Shown: positions 50,590 to 59,295, counted from the stretch's first letter. The stretch is DNA of 64,000 nucleotides from Aliarcobacter skirrowii CCUG 10374 (GCF_003544835.1 NZ_CP032099.1:992001-1056000); one strand, 5' to 3'. Numbers and translations are program-made. The notes: generated by a model not told the origin, from the sequence alone.

Positions 50590-51509
50590 GCCTTACTTTG
50601 ATTAAGTGCAAAATTTATTGCAACACCCTCTCTTAGCCCATCATCTAAAACTATAGAGCTCTTTTTTTCTAAAGCTTCAAAAAATATTTTATAGATATAA
50701 GTTCCAACTTCAAGATATTCAACTCTACCTTTTCCAGCTATTTTTATCAAATCTTCAAAAGATGTCTCTTTTAGTAAAGTTAAGCTATCTTCCAAATCTT
50801 CTATTTGCAAAACTGTTCCATTTACAATATTTTTATCATAATTAAAATAACTAAATCCAAGTTTTATAGCTGCTATTGTTGTAGGAGTTCCTGCTGTTGC
50901 AACAAAGAAATAAGATTCTAAATCTATTCCTAAATTAGCTATAAACTCTTTTATCTCTTCTTTTTTGTTTTTTAACTCCAAATCCAATAGTTGTTTATTC
51001 TTTTTTGTTTTTTGAGTCATTGTAACTATTCCAAAATCAAAACTTTTTGTAAGAAAATCATCTTTATTTGATATTACAAGCTCTGTTGAACCACCACCAA
51101 TATCCAAAAGTATAAACTTTTCATTTGGAATATTCTCTCTTTTTAAAGCGTACTTTATAGCTAAAAAAGTGAGTCTAGCCTCTTCATATTCATCTATTAT
51201 TGTAAAGTTAACACCACCATTTCTTCTAAAAAACTCTAAAACTTCTTGAGAATTTTTTGCTTTTCTCATTGCTGCTGTTGTAACACAAATAGCATCTTTT
51301 GGTTCAAACTTTAATTTCTCTTTAGCAATTTTTAGTGCTTCTATAACTCTTTCTTGAGCCTCTTGACTAATAACTTGTGTATTTATTAATCCATCTGCTA
51401 AACCAACAACTTGATGATACTCATCTAATATTTTAAAATTTTCACAATCAAACTTTAAAACTCTAAAAGAGTTTGATCCTAAATCAATAGTAATAATCTC
51501 TTTTTTCAT
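50586..51509 (-). CDS. Ppx/GppA family phosphatase
   Basis: Exopolyphosphatase or guanosine pentaphosphate phosphatase of the ASKHA fold. The 307-residue protein starts ITIDLGSNSFRVL (phosphate-binding loop 1) and has ILLDIGGGSTELVI (loop 2) and VATAGTPTTIAAI. It holds only the catalytic ASKHA domains, without the C-terminal HD-like domain of longer forms. Polyphosphate versus pppGpp specificity cannot be read. It overlaps pssA by 4 bases. Confidence 0.88.
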   Translation of the reverse strand: MKKEIITIDLGSNSFRVLKFDCENFKILDEYHQVVGLADGLINTQVISQEAQERVIEALKIAKEKLKFEPKDAICVTTAAMRKAKNSQEVLEFFRRNGGVNFTIIDEYEEARLTFLAIKYALKRENIPNEKFILLDIGGGSTELVISNKDDFLTKSFDFGIVTMTQKTKKNKQLLDLELKNKKEEIKEFIANLGIDLESYFFVATAGTPTTIAAIKLGFSYFNYDKNIVNGTVLQIEDLEDSLTLLKETSFEDLIKIAGKGRVEYLEVGTYIYKIFFEALEKKSSIVLDDGLREGVAINFALNQSKA

Positions 51510-52063
51510 AAATGTTTTATCTTAATTTTAGAGTTTAAAAGATATCCAATAACTATCATTAAAAATAAAACTATATACTCATTTATAAAACCTGTCAAAA
51601 AAATTAAATATACAATCCAAAGTAAAATTGCACCAAGAGGTGTTGGAACACCTATAAAATATCTCTCAACTTCACCCTCTTCAGAGTTTATATTGAATTG
51701 AATCAATCTTCTTAATCCACAAATAATATAATATATAAATACACCTGCCAATAAAGCCATATTAAACTGTTCCTCTTTGCCATCAAAGATAGCAAAATAT
51801 ATAAACATTGCAGGAACAATAACAAAAGATAAAAAATCAGCATAAGAGTCTAGTTGTATTCCAAATTCAGTCGAAAGATTATATTTTCTGGCAATTTTTC
51901 CATCAAATATATCAAAAGCACCTGCCAACCAAGCAAAAAGTGCAGCACCAATAAACTCATTATGAGTTAGAAAATATATAGCTATAATTCCACAAGATAT
52001 ATTAAAAAATGTTACTATATTTGCCAAATTAAAGTGACTATATTTATTAAACAAGAAATTCAT
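51506..52063 (-). CDS. pssA: CDP-diacylglycerol-serine O-phosphatidyltransferase
   Basis: Makes phosphatidylserine, the precursor of phosphatidylethanolamine. The 185-residue membrane protein has the CDP-alcohol transferase signature DG-x2-AR-x8-G-x3-D-x3-D (FDGKIARKYN through GIQLDSYADF, near residues 48-72) and about six hydrophobic segments. The residues FFNISCGIIAIYF before the motif and the PTPLGAI loop favour the PssA type (type II, Gram-positive-like) over PgsA. Confidence 0.9.
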   Translation of the reverse strand: MNFLFNKYSHFNLANIVTFFNISCGIIAIYFLTHNEFIGAALFAWLAGAFDIFDGKIARKYNLSTEFGIQLDSYADFLSFVIVPAMFIYFAIFDGKEEQFNMALLAGVFIYYIICGLRRLIQFNINSEEGEVERYFIGVPTPLGAILLWIVYLIFLTGFINEYIVLFLMIVIGYLLNSKIKIKHL

Positions 52064-52182
52064 CTCTATCCTTTTTTTATTTTGAAACTTCGAAATATTA
52101 CTATAAATTTTCTCAATTTATAATTTATCTATTTTTATACTTTTTTTTGCTATTATTTAATAACCTTTTAAAAGGAGTATTT

Positions 52183-52668
52183 ATGGAAATTTCAGATAGT
52201 TATGCAAGTGCATCTATTATATATTCCCAGCTTGCGCTAAAAAAGAGTCAATTAGCAAATATCGATAAAAATGAGTTTGAAAAATCAACATTTGAAAAAT
52301 ATGATAGTGCAAATGAGATATCAAAATATGATGAAAAAGATTATGAAAGAGTTTTAAATAGATTTAAAAATAGTGATAGTGAAGTAAGGAGTCATGAACA
52401 ACTACACGCTAGCTTAGGAACTACAACTACTCCAATAAGCTACAACTATCAAGTGGGACCAGATGGAAAACTTTATGCTACAGGAGGAAGTGTTAGGTTT
52501 GACACCTCTATTCCTCAAGATAAAGAAGCAGCAATTCAAAAACTAGATGAGCTTAAAGATGCTTCAAGTGCACCAGATGGTTTAAGTAGAGCCGATAGTT
52601 CAATAGCTCAAGCTGCAAATTTAAATAAAATGTTAATACAATCTATGCAAGAAGGAGCAATATTATGA
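52183..52668 (+). CDS. SprA-related HExxH protein (CJM1_0395-like putative metalloprotease)
   Basis: A 161-residue protein with a gluzincin-type zinc motif HEQLH at residues 71-75 (VRSHEQLHAS), then the family's YNYQVGPDGKLYATGGSVRFDTSIP block, and an Ala-rich helical tail. The family is annotated as putative metalloprotease on the motif alone; neither activity nor substrate is established to my knowledge. There is no signal peptide. The ATG follows AAAAGGAG at optimal distance; an upstream in-frame start at 52147 lacks a site. It is coupled (ATGA overlap) to the mini rod-like gene that follows. Confidence 0.8.
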   Translation: MEISDSYASASIIYSQLALKKSQLANIDKNEFEKSTFEKYDSANEISKYDEKDYERVLNRFKNSDSEVRSHEQLHASLGTTTTPISYNYQVGPDGKLYATGGSVRFDTSIPQDKEAAIQKLDELKDASSAPDGLSRADSSIAQAANLNKMLIQSMQEGAIL

Positions 52669-52904
52669 GAATTGATAATAATTTAGGAGCTATGATGAGC
52701 TCTGCTATTCAAATACAAGATAATGCAAATAAAATTGCTGAAGTTGCAAATGTTGCATCTGTTCCTGAATTTCAAGAATCAACAAGAGATTTTACTTCTG
52801 CTATGCTTGAACAAATTCCTGAGATTATTGCATATAGTGCAAATGCAAAGAGTATTGAGATACAAGCAGTTGCAATGGAAAGACTACTTGATTTAAAAGC
52901 TTAG
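52665..52904 (+). CDS. Mini flagellar rod/hook-like protein
   Basis: A 79-residue protein resembling a flagellar rod or hook protein reduced to its two terminal helices: residues 6-30 (NLGAMMSSAIQIQDNANKIA, then EVANV) match the N-terminal helix with the NANNIANV-type turn, and residues 45-79 (MLEQIPEIIAYSANAKSIEI, then QAVAMERLLDL) match the C-terminal helix (rod proteins: a Met-rich start, a block YxANAKxI, then LL). The central domain is missing. Coupled to the HExxH gene upstream and followed by a strong terminator. No N-terminal signal peptide, as expected for type III export. Confidence 0.65.
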   Translation: MRIDNNLGAMMSSAIQIQDNANKIAEVANVASVPEFQESTRDFTSAMLEQIPEIIAYSANAKSIEIQAVAMERLLDLKA

Positions 52905-52909
52905 CAGTA

Positions 52910-52949
52910 AGAAAATAGTCTAAGTTAATAATAAATTAGACTATTTTCT
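52910..52949 (+). terminator. Intrinsic terminator after the mini rod-like gene
   Basis: Perfect 14-base inverted repeat AGAAAATAGTCTAA / TTAGACTATTTTCT (52910-52923 and 52936-52949), 12-base loop, followed by CTCTCTTTTTTTA on the plus strand. It overlaps the last bases of the convergent DUF523 gene. Confidence 0.75.
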
Positions 52950-53441
52950 ACTCTCTTTTTTTATATATTTTCTTAAATCATCCAACTCAAATTCATTAAA
53001 AACTTTAACTCCATTGTCTTCAAGAAGTCTTGCTGTTAAACCTTTTGCTTTAATCAATTTTTGAGAAAAAGTTCCATCATAAACTTCAATATTACCACAT
53101 GATGGTGATTTTGATTTAAATAAAGCGACTTTAATACCATTTTCTATACAAATATCCAAAGCGTTTTTTGCACCAATTAAAAAATTTATTGTTACATCAT
53201 TTTGTTCAATATCTAAAACTTTAAAAGGTTTATTATGACTTATAATTTCAGATTTATTTCTAGGAATGGATAAACCACCAGCAACTTCTGGACAAATTGA
53301 AAATATCTCATTTTCACACAAAATATCCATAAAAATCTCTTTTTGGCTAAATCTAAATTTAGGACTCATAGCAATACTTGAATTAAGACCATCATATCTA
53401 GTATCTTCACCTAAAAGGCAAGATGAGACTAATATTTTCAT
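52941..53441 (-). CDS. DUF523 family protein
   Basis: A 166-residue soluble protein with the DUF523 layout: MKILVSSCLLGEDTRYDG at the N-terminus, CPEVAGGLSIPR near residue 50, and FKSKSPSCG near 110. These cysteine-containing blocks may bind a metal or cluster. The family often sits beside 2-thiouridine or tRNA-related genes; here it overlaps the TtcA-like gene by 4 bases, suggesting a common pathway, but there is no proof of function. Confidence 0.85.
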   Translation of the reverse strand: MKILVSSCLLGEDTRYDGLNSSIAMSPKFRFSQKEIFMDILCENEIFSICPEVAGGLSIPRNKSEIISHNKPFKVLDIEQNDVTINFLIGAKNALDICIENGIKVALFKSKSPSCGNIEVYDGTFSQKLIKAKGLTARLLEDNGVKVFNEFELDDLRKYIKKESRK

Positions 53442-54220
53442 ATAGTTTCATCTTCAATATTTAATTTTATATCTTTTAAATCTTTATAAAAAAATGTAGG
53501 TAATTGTATATTACTAAATGCACTTTTCATAGATACAAAAATCTTTGGATTTTGCTCTTCTAGTTTTGCTAATAACTCTTTTGTAGCAGCTCTTGCGTGA
53601 GGCATTTTTACATCAAATCTAAGCCCTGGACAAGCCTCATCTCCAATTACTCTAATCTCATTTGAAGTTGCAAATGCTCTTAATTGTCTCTCTCTACAAA
53701 ATATTAGTGGTCTTATTACTTCTAAACCGTTATTTGCAGTATATTTTGGAGGCATTGTTCTCATTGTTCCATTGTAAAATAGATTCATAAAGTATGATTC
53801 CATAGCATCATCTAAATGATGACCAAGAGCCACTTTATTATAACCTTGCTCTAAAGCTGTTGTATATAAATACCCTCTTCTCATTCTTGAAAAAAATGAA
53901 CAAAATGATGAGTTTTTTCTTATTTTTTCACCTGCTAAATCAAAAATTTGAGTATCAATTATTTCATGTTCTATTCCGTGCTCTTTGCAGTGATTACTTA
54001 AAAATTCTATTTGTTCACCCATTCCATAAGTAATTGTTACAGCTTTAAAATCAAATTTAAAAGGTGCTTTTTTTTTCATTCTATTTAGAGTGTGAAGTAA
54101 AGTTAGTGAATCTTTTCCACCACTAAATCCAACCATTACTCTATCGCCCTCTTTTATTAACTCATACTCTGCATTTACTTTTGCTACATTTGAAGTTATT
54201 TTTTTACTTATTTCTATCAA
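53438..54220 (-). CDS. TtcA-family PP-loop protein with missing cluster cysteines
   Basis: A 260-residue ATP pyrophosphatase resembling TtcA, which thiolates cytidine 32 of tRNA. The PP-loop SGGKDS is at residues 33-38, and TMPPKY, GHHLDDAMESYFMN and RPLIFCRE follow in order. E. coli TtcA holds a 4Fe-4S cluster with a CxxC plus a third Cys; here the CxxC position reads CSFF (residues 107-110), and the third region keeps only one Cys (EACPGLR, Cys197) where E. coli has CxxC. So the cluster ligands differ, and the activity may be changed. Confidence 0.82.
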   Translation of the reverse strand: MIEISKKITSNVAKVNAEYELIKEGDRVMVGFSGGKDSLTLLHTLNRMKKKAPFKFDFKAVTITYGMGEQIEFLSNHCKEHGIEHEIIDTQIFDLAGEKIRKNSSFCSFFSRMRRGYLYTTALEQGYNKVALGHHLDDAMESYFMNLFYNGTMRTMPPKYTANNGLEVIRPLIFCRERQLRAFATSNEIRVIGDEACPGLRFDVKMPHARAATKELLAKLEEQNPKIFVSMKSAFSNIQLPTFFYKDLKDIKLNIEDETI

Positions 54221-54331
54221 TTTATCTTATCCTAAATATTTTTTGGGATTATATCAAAAAAGTTTTAATATATTATTTTAGGAAAAGATAATATAATCTT
54301 ACTTTTAAAATTTAAAACAGAAGACAGAAAA

Positions 54332-54526
54332 ATGACAATTGAAGAACAACAAATATTTATAGATAAAATAAAAGAGACAATTTTACCAATAGCAATATAT
54401 TTAGATGATGATTCTATAAAAAAAATTATTAAAAATGTAGAAGATACAAATGAAAATCTTCCAAAAGGTTTTGCAAACATGCTTTATGAACAAATAATAA
54501 TTATGAAATATAACAGATTAGGATAA
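54332..54526 (+). CDS. Small protein of unknown function upstream of moeA
   Basis: A 64-residue acidic, probably helical protein with no recognised domain (key stretches EEQQIFIDKIKETILPIAIY and PKGFANMLYEQI). The frame ends 3 bases before the moeA ATG, and the moeA ribosome-binding site (AGGATAAAG) lies within its last codons, so the two are probably translated together. The ATG at 54332 follows a weak site (AGACAGAAAA). Confidence 0.6.
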   Translation: MTIEEQQIFIDKIKETILPIAIYLDDDSIKKIIKNVEDTNENLPKGFANMLYEQIIIMKYNRLG

Positions 54527-54529
54527 AGA

Positions 54530-55744
54530 ATGAGAGATTTTATAACTTTTGATGAATCAATAGAGGTTTTAAATAGTATTAATATAGTTGAAAAATCGAC
54601 TCAAAAACTATTTTTAACAAATGCTCTTGGAAGAGTTTTGGCTGAAGATATTATAGCTTTGGAAAATAGCCCAGAGTTTCCTACATCTGGAATGGATGGT
54701 TATGCTTTTAAGTTTGAAGATATAAATAGTGAACTTAAAATAATAGAAAAAAATCCAGCTGGTTATGTAGTTGAAAAAGAAGTGGTAAGTAAAACATGTA
54801 TTAAGACTTTTACAGGTGCATTAATGCCAAAAGGTAGTGATACTTTAGTTCCTATTGAAAATGTTGAAGTTTTAGAAGATAGAATAAAAATAGTCAAAAG
54901 TGTTCCTAAAGGTTTTGCCGTAAGAGATGTTGGTGAGAACTACAAAAAAGATGAAGTTTTAATTAAAAAAGGAACGATTATTGGATTTAGCGAAGTTGGA
55001 GTTTTAGCATCATTAAATATTCCTCAAATAAAAGTTTATTCAAAACCTATAATTGCAGTTGCTAGTACAGGAAGTGAAATTTTAGATCTTGGAGTTGAAA
55101 AAACAAATGATTCTCAAATAAGAAGCTCAAATCACCTAACTCTTGAGGCACTTTTTACTCAATGTGGTGCTGAAGTTATTCAAAATGGTCCTGTTGATGA
55201 TGATATAGAGAATATTACAAACTTTTTTGAAACTTCTTTAAAAAAAGCTGATATTGTAGTTACTACTGGGGGAGTTAGTGTTGGAGATTATGATTTTGTT
55301 CAAGATGTTATAAAAGATAAATTAAAAGCAAAAGTTCTTTTTCATGGTGTTTTTGTAAAACCAGGAATGCATATTTTAGTTGCAATTAAAGATGAAAAAA
55401 TAATTATTGCCCTTCCAGGTTTTGCATACTCTTCAACTGTTTGTGCAATTTTATATGTACTTCCTTTGATTTATAGATTAAAAAATAGTAATGAAAAACT
55501 TCCAATTGTAAAAGCAAAAATAAATCAAGATTTAAATAATCCAACAAATAAAAAGATATTTACAGCTTGTAATGTTGAGTATAAAAATGGTGAGTATATT
55601 ATTGATTTTGTTGGTAAAAAATCTGGAACAAGTGCTATTTTAACAAATATGTTAGGAAGCCCTGCACTTTTGATTCAAGAAGAGAATAACTTGTTAAAAA
55701 GCGGGGATTTGGTAGATATTATTTTACTAAATAGCTTTAAATAG
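54530..55744 (+). CDS. moeA: Molybdopterin molybdenumtransferase
   Basis: Inserts molybdate into adenylylated molybdopterin to give active cofactor. The 404-residue protein has the MoeA domains in order: N-terminal (EFPTSGMDGYAF, near 43), GALMPKGSDTLVPIE, the MoCF-binding-type core (ASTGSEI, ...TTGGVSVGDYDF..., LPGFAYSSTVCAI) and the C-terminal beta-barrel. It works in the same pathway as mobB at the left of the window, though they are 52 kb apart. Short or no gap to its neighbours indicates a small operon with the DMT exporter. Confidence 0.93.
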   Translation: MRDFITFDESIEVLNSINIVEKSTQKLFLTNALGRVLAEDIIALENSPEFPTSGMDGYAFKFEDINSELKIIEKNPAGYVVEKEVVSKTCIKTFTGALMPKGSDTLVPIENVEVLEDRIKIVKSVPKGFAVRDVGENYKKDEVLIKKGTIIGFSEVGVLASLNIPQIKVYSKPIIAVASTGSEILDLGVEKTNDSQIRSSNHLTLEALFTQCGAEVIQNGPVDDDIENITNFFETSLKKADIVVTTGGVSVGDYDFVQDVIKDKLKAKVLFHGVFVKPGMHILVAIKDEKIIIALPGFAYSSTVCAILYVLPLIYRLKNSNEKLPIVKAKINQDLNNPTNKKIFTACNVEYKNGEYIIDFVGKKSGTSAILTNMLGSPALLIQEENNLLKSGDLVDIILLNSFK

Positions 55745-56652
55745 TGTCAAAAAATATCTTTTTCTTTCTCATAGTTGTCTCTATGATTCTATGGGGAGCT
55801 TCTTGGATTAGTACAAAAGTTTTAACAAACTATATTAATGCTTATGAAATGGTATTTTTAAGAATGGGAATATGCTTTTTATCAATGGCTCCAATAATTT
55901 TTTTCTCAAAAATGAATTACAAATTAGATTTAAAAACTTTTATTTTAATCATATTTGCATCACTTTTTTTAGTTTTATACTCTATTTTTATGTTTTGGGG
56001 AGTTGAGCATGGAACTGGAAGTTTAGGAGGAGCTATGGTTCCTTCAATGATTCCAATCATAACATATATTTTTGTAGCAATATTAAGTAGAAAAACAATT
56101 AGTCTAAAACACTCTTTTGCTCTAATTTTAGGTGTTTATGGTGTTTTAAATATGATAAATATCTATCAATTTAATCTTGAAGAGATTTTTAGTAAAGATA
56201 ATATATATTTTATAATTGCTTCAACACTATGGGCAATTATTACAATAATTACTTCAAAATCACTAAAAATAAATGCTTTTGTATTTACAACTTACACATA
56301 CTTAATTTCAAGTGCTAGTCTATACTTTTTATACATAGATAGCTCAATATTTACAAAAATTTTAGAGTTTGATTATATCTTTTGGTTTAATATGTTTGTA
56401 ATTACAATTTTAAGTACAACATTTGCAACTTCAATTTACTTTTTTGGAGCAGCAAAATATGGAGCGAAAGAGGTATCTAGTTTTGTATTTTTAGTTCCTG
56501 CAAGTGCTATTATAATTGGAAATATATTCTTAGATGAGAAGATTGAATTTACAACAATTATTGGAGTAGTTTTTGCAATGATTGCAATATATATTCTAAA
56601 CAATCTAAACTTTTTTAGACTGTTTAGAAAAAAGAGTTTAATTAATTTATAA
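55744..56652 (+). CDS. EamA/DMT-family transporter
   Basis: A 302-residue membrane protein with about ten hydrophobic helices arranged as two EamA halves (residues 8-135 and 145-290), starting FLIVVSMILWGASWISTKV. Family members export amino acids, metabolites or drugs; the substrate cannot be inferred. The start codon is GTG, sharing one base with the moeA stop (TAGTG), so it is coupled. Its 3' end overlaps the convergent M48 gene by 11 bases. Confidence 0.87.
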   Translation: MSKNIFFFLIVVSMILWGASWISTKVLTNYINAYEMVFLRMGICFLSMAPIIFFSKMNYKLDLKTFILIIFASLFLVLYSIFMFWGVEHGTGSLGGAMVPSMIPIITYIFVAILSRKTISLKHSFALILGVYGVLNMINIYQFNLEEIFSKDNIYFIIASTLWAIITIITSKSLKINAFVFTTYTYLISSASLYFLYIDSSIFTKILEFDYIFWFNMFVITILSTTFATSIYFFGAAKYGAKEVSSFVFLVPASAIIIGNIFLDEKIEFTTIIGVVFAMIAIYILNNLNFFRLFRKKSLINL

Positions 56653-57862
56653 ACTCTTTCTTTTCTACATCATATCCAAGCTCTTTGAATCTCTCAATTA
56701 AAGGTGGATGAGAGTAGTAGAAAAACATATAAAGCTTGTGAGAGTGAGGAAAACTTTTATTCTCATTTGCTAATTTTAATAAAGCATTTACCAAATCCTC
56801 TTTGCTAGATAAGTTTGATCCAAATTCATCTGCAGCGTACTCATTGTGTCTTGAAATTAGTGAGATTAAAGGCATTAAAAAAAAGCTTAAAGCTGTTGAA
56901 AATATTAAAAATATTGCAATAATTGAATATGGCTCATTATTTAATCCAAGTTTTAAAAATAACTCATCATTTAAATTTCCAAATATGGCAAAAAAAATAA
57001 ACATAATAAATCCCATAATTCCAATATTTTTTAAAATATCTTTGTTTTTAAAATGCCCCAACTCATGTCCTAAAACTGCAAGTAGTTCATTATGAGATAG
57101 TTTTTGCACTAAAGTATCAAATAAAACAACTCTTTTTGTACTTCCAAGTCCACCAAAATAAGCATTTAATCTATTATCTCTTTTGCTAGCATCAACACTA
57201 AAAACTCCACTACTTCTAAAACCAACCTCTTTTAGAAGATTCTCAATTTTTGCTTCAAGCTCACTATCTTTTAATTTCTCAAATTTATCAAACATCTTAT
57301 CTCTAATTAAAGGATAAAGCATATTTATTAAAATAATAACAGCAAAAACAAATATAAATCCAAATATCCACCAAGATGGAAAATTTAAAATAATATATGA
57401 AATTCCAGCAACAACAATTGAACCAAAAACAAAAGTTAAAATAGCTGACTTTATGGTATCTTTTATATATAAAGCAGGAGTTATAGTTGAAAATCCATAC
57501 TTTTTATCTAACTTAAAAGTTTTATAAATATCAAAAGGCAGAGTTAAAATCCAATTTACAATAATAAAAGAATTTATAAATAAAACAGCTTTTAATATAT
57601 AAGAGTCTGTTTGAATTAATGAGTCTAAATATTTAAGACCAAAACCAATCCAAAAAATAAATATAACAAAATCAGCAAATGAACTAGAAATTGACAATTT
57701 CTCTTTATCAACTGCATAGTTTCCAGCTTCAATATAAGAGTTTTGCTCTAAAATCAAAGCTTTATTTTTCATACTATCTTTTACAAATCCAATTTGCATA
57801 AATGATGTATAAATTGTAAAAGCAAAATATAAACAATACAAACCAATAAAAATTTCTAACAC
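56642..57862 (-). CDS. M48 family membrane metallopeptidase (Ste24/CAAX type)
   Basis: An integral membrane zinc protease of 406 residues with HELGH at residues 266-270 (VLGHELGHFKNKD) and a downstream zinc-ligand Glu in HNEYAADEFGS. The size and the N-terminal seven-helix layout (MLEIFIGLYCLYF..., YLDSLIQTDSYIL...) match the Ste24 CAAX protease branch rather than the smaller HtpX. In bacteria such enzymes take part in membrane protein quality control; the actual substrate is unknown. Confidence 0.88.
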   Translation of the reverse strand: MLEIFIGLYCLYFAFTIYTSFMQIGFVKDSMKNKALILEQNSYIEAGNYAVDKEKLSISSSFADFVIFIFWIGFGLKYLDSLIQTDSYILKAVLFINSFIIVNWILTLPFDIYKTFKLDKKYGFSTITPALYIKDTIKSAILTFVFGSIVVAGISYIILNFPSWWIFGFIFVFAVIILINMLYPLIRDKMFDKFEKLKDSELEAKIENLLKEVGFRSSGVFSVDASKRDNRLNAYFGGLGSTKRVVLFDTLVQKLSHNELLAVLGHELGHFKNKDILKNIGIMGFIMFIFFAIFGNLNDELFLKLGLNNEPYSIIAIFLIFSTALSFFLMPLISLISRHNEYAADEFGSNLSSKEDLVNALLKLANENKSFPHSHKLYMFFYYSHPPLIERFKELGYDVEKKEFIN

Positions 57863-57897
57863 TAATTAATCCTTTAATAAATTTTATAAACTATATT

Positions 57898-58368
57898 CTA
57901 TTTAAAATTTGCTCTAATCTCTTTTAATTTTGAGATTAAAACATCATCATTTGAAAAATATACAATATCAAGATTCTCTTTAAATGACTTTTTTGTAAAA
58001 TTCATACTACCTATCATAGCCAATCTGTTATCAATAAGAATTGTTTTTAGATGCATCTTTTTTACACTATCTTTAAAAACAACATTAATATCATTTGATT
58101 TTAATAGATTATAAACTTCACTATCATCCTCTACTTTACTCTTGTCGAGTAAAACAGTGATTTTTACACCATTTTTTGAAGAATTTATTAAATCATTTGC
58201 TATTTTTTTATAAGAGAAGTTATACATTGCAATAAAAATATCTTTTTTTGCATTTAAAATCTCATAAGACAATCTATCTTCTAACTTTTTTGAATCTTTT
58301 GGAAGCACAAAAATATCATTTGCTACTAAAGAGCCTACAAATAAAAGTAAAAATATAATTTTTTTCAT
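57898..58368 (-). CDS. PLD-like nuclease-family protein, secreted
   Basis: A 156-residue protein with a signal peptide (about 1-16, SLVA/NDI) and one phospholipase D motif: HLKTILIDNRLAMIGSMNFT, i.e. H-x-K-x4-D then GSxN. Members with a single HKD motif (Nuc-type endonucleases, PLDc_2) work as dimers and cut DNA or phosphodiesters in the periplasm. It directly follows the YbgC-type gene (adjacent stop and start). Function in the cell unproven; in relatives a periplasmic nuclease has been linked to limiting DNA uptake. Confidence 0.85.
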   Translation of the reverse strand: MKKIIFLLLFVGSLVANDIFVLPKDSKKLEDRLSYEILNAKKDIFIAMYNFSYKKIANDLINSSKNGVKITVLLDKSKVEDDSEVYNLLKSNDINVVFKDSVKKMHLKTILIDNRLAMIGSMNFTKKSFKENLDIVYFSNDDVLISKLKEIRANFK

Positions 58369-58734
58369 TTAACTCTCCAAAATATCAAATATATGATTTG
58401 GAATTTTTGAAGGTTTTCCATATTTTAAAAAAGCTAATCTAAATTTTGCTTCAAAAATAAGCTCACTTCCTCTATAAATCTCTTGTTTCATAATAATTGA
58501 GGCTGATTTTTTCTCAATTAGTTCTGTTTTAACTTCTAAAATATCTGCAAAAACTGCTGATTTTATCCAGTTTGCTTCACACGATTTTACTACAAAAAAC
58601 TCATCTTGAGAGTGAGGAAGTAATCCTTTTTTAAAAAATAGCTCACTTCTAGCTCTTTCGCAATAGTTTAAATAGTTTGCATGATAAACCATATTTCCAC
58701 AATCTGTATCTTCATAATAAACTCTAATATTCAA
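58369..58734 (-). CDS. YbgC-type acyl-CoA thioesterase (hotdog fold), TTG start
   Basis: A 121-residue hotdog-fold thioesterase with the 4HBT signature YYEDTDCGNMVYHANYLNY (Asp of DTDCGN at the active site) and ERARSEL. The best start is TTG at 58734, 7 bases after AAAAGGAG; the ATG 24 bases upstream (58758) would place that site inside the gene and has none of its own. YbgC-type enzymes hydrolyse acyl-CoA or acyl-ACP and associate with phospholipid synthesis; its usual tol-pal partners are not adjacent here. Confidence 0.85.
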   Translation of the reverse strand: MNIRVYYEDTDCGNMVYHANYLNYCERARSELFFKKGLLPHSQDEFFVVKSCEANWIKSAVFADILEVKTELIEKKSASIIMKQEIYRGSELIFEAKFRLAFLKYGKPSKIPNHIFDILES

Positions 58735-58902
58735 GTTAATTCTCCTTTTTATAAACATTTATAATATGTTTAATAAAAAAGATTATATTATCTTCTTTCT
58801 TTAATACCCAAATATTCGATATTTCTAAAGAGTATTTTCTTAGATTTAAAACTTTAATATGATAAAATCATATTTTATAAATATAATTTTTAAGGTGTTT
58901 TT

Positions 58903-59295
58903 GTGTCAATTTTTGCTTTACAATCAATCGCAGGTGGATTTTTAGATGAAGATCTACAACATTTTAATAAAAAATTTGATGATTGGTGTATATCATTTGA
59001 TACTTATGAAGATGCTATGGATGTTGTAAAAACACTTAATAATAAAGAGAATATAGATATTGTAGAGATAACTCCTCTTAGTTATCCTAGATACTTTTTT
59101 AGAGAACTTCAAGGAACTGTTTATGCAACAAGACAGATTGAAGATAAAATTATTTGTGTAATAGAGCCTTTTGTTGGCTCTAATTTTAGAATAGCAATAT
59201 GCGATTTAAAAACAAAAAATGTAAGATTTACAAAAACTCACTATAAAACTGTTCCAAGTGTTGAGGGTGTTTTTGCAAATTTTAAAGATATTTAA
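58903..59295 (+). CDS. Conserved hypothetical protein, GTG start
   Basis: A 130-residue soluble protein of mixed alpha/beta character (DDWCISFDTYEDAMDVVK, IVEITPLSYPRYFF) with no domain I recognise. The GTG start follows TTTAAGGTG at a suitable distance. It stands alone between divergent and convergent neighbours, with a 168-base upstream region containing a small palindrome around 58855-58875 (AATATGATAAAATCATATT) and AT-rich promoter-like sequence. Its stop overlaps that of convergent lpxK by 4 bases. Confidence 0.7.
   Translation: MSIFALQSIAGGFLDEDLQHFNKKFDDWCISFDTYEDAMDVVKTLNNKENIDIVEITPLSYPRYFFRELQGTVYATRQIEDKIICVIEPFVGSNFRIAICDLKTKNVRFTKTHYKTVPSVEGVFANFKDI

Noticed and set aside
52141-52148. 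Run of eight T residues upstream of the HExxH gene as a phase-variable tract
   Set aside because: Poly-T/A runs of this length are common in this AT-rich sequence; no poly-G or poly-C tract of 8 or more, the usual contingency form in this phylum, was noticed.
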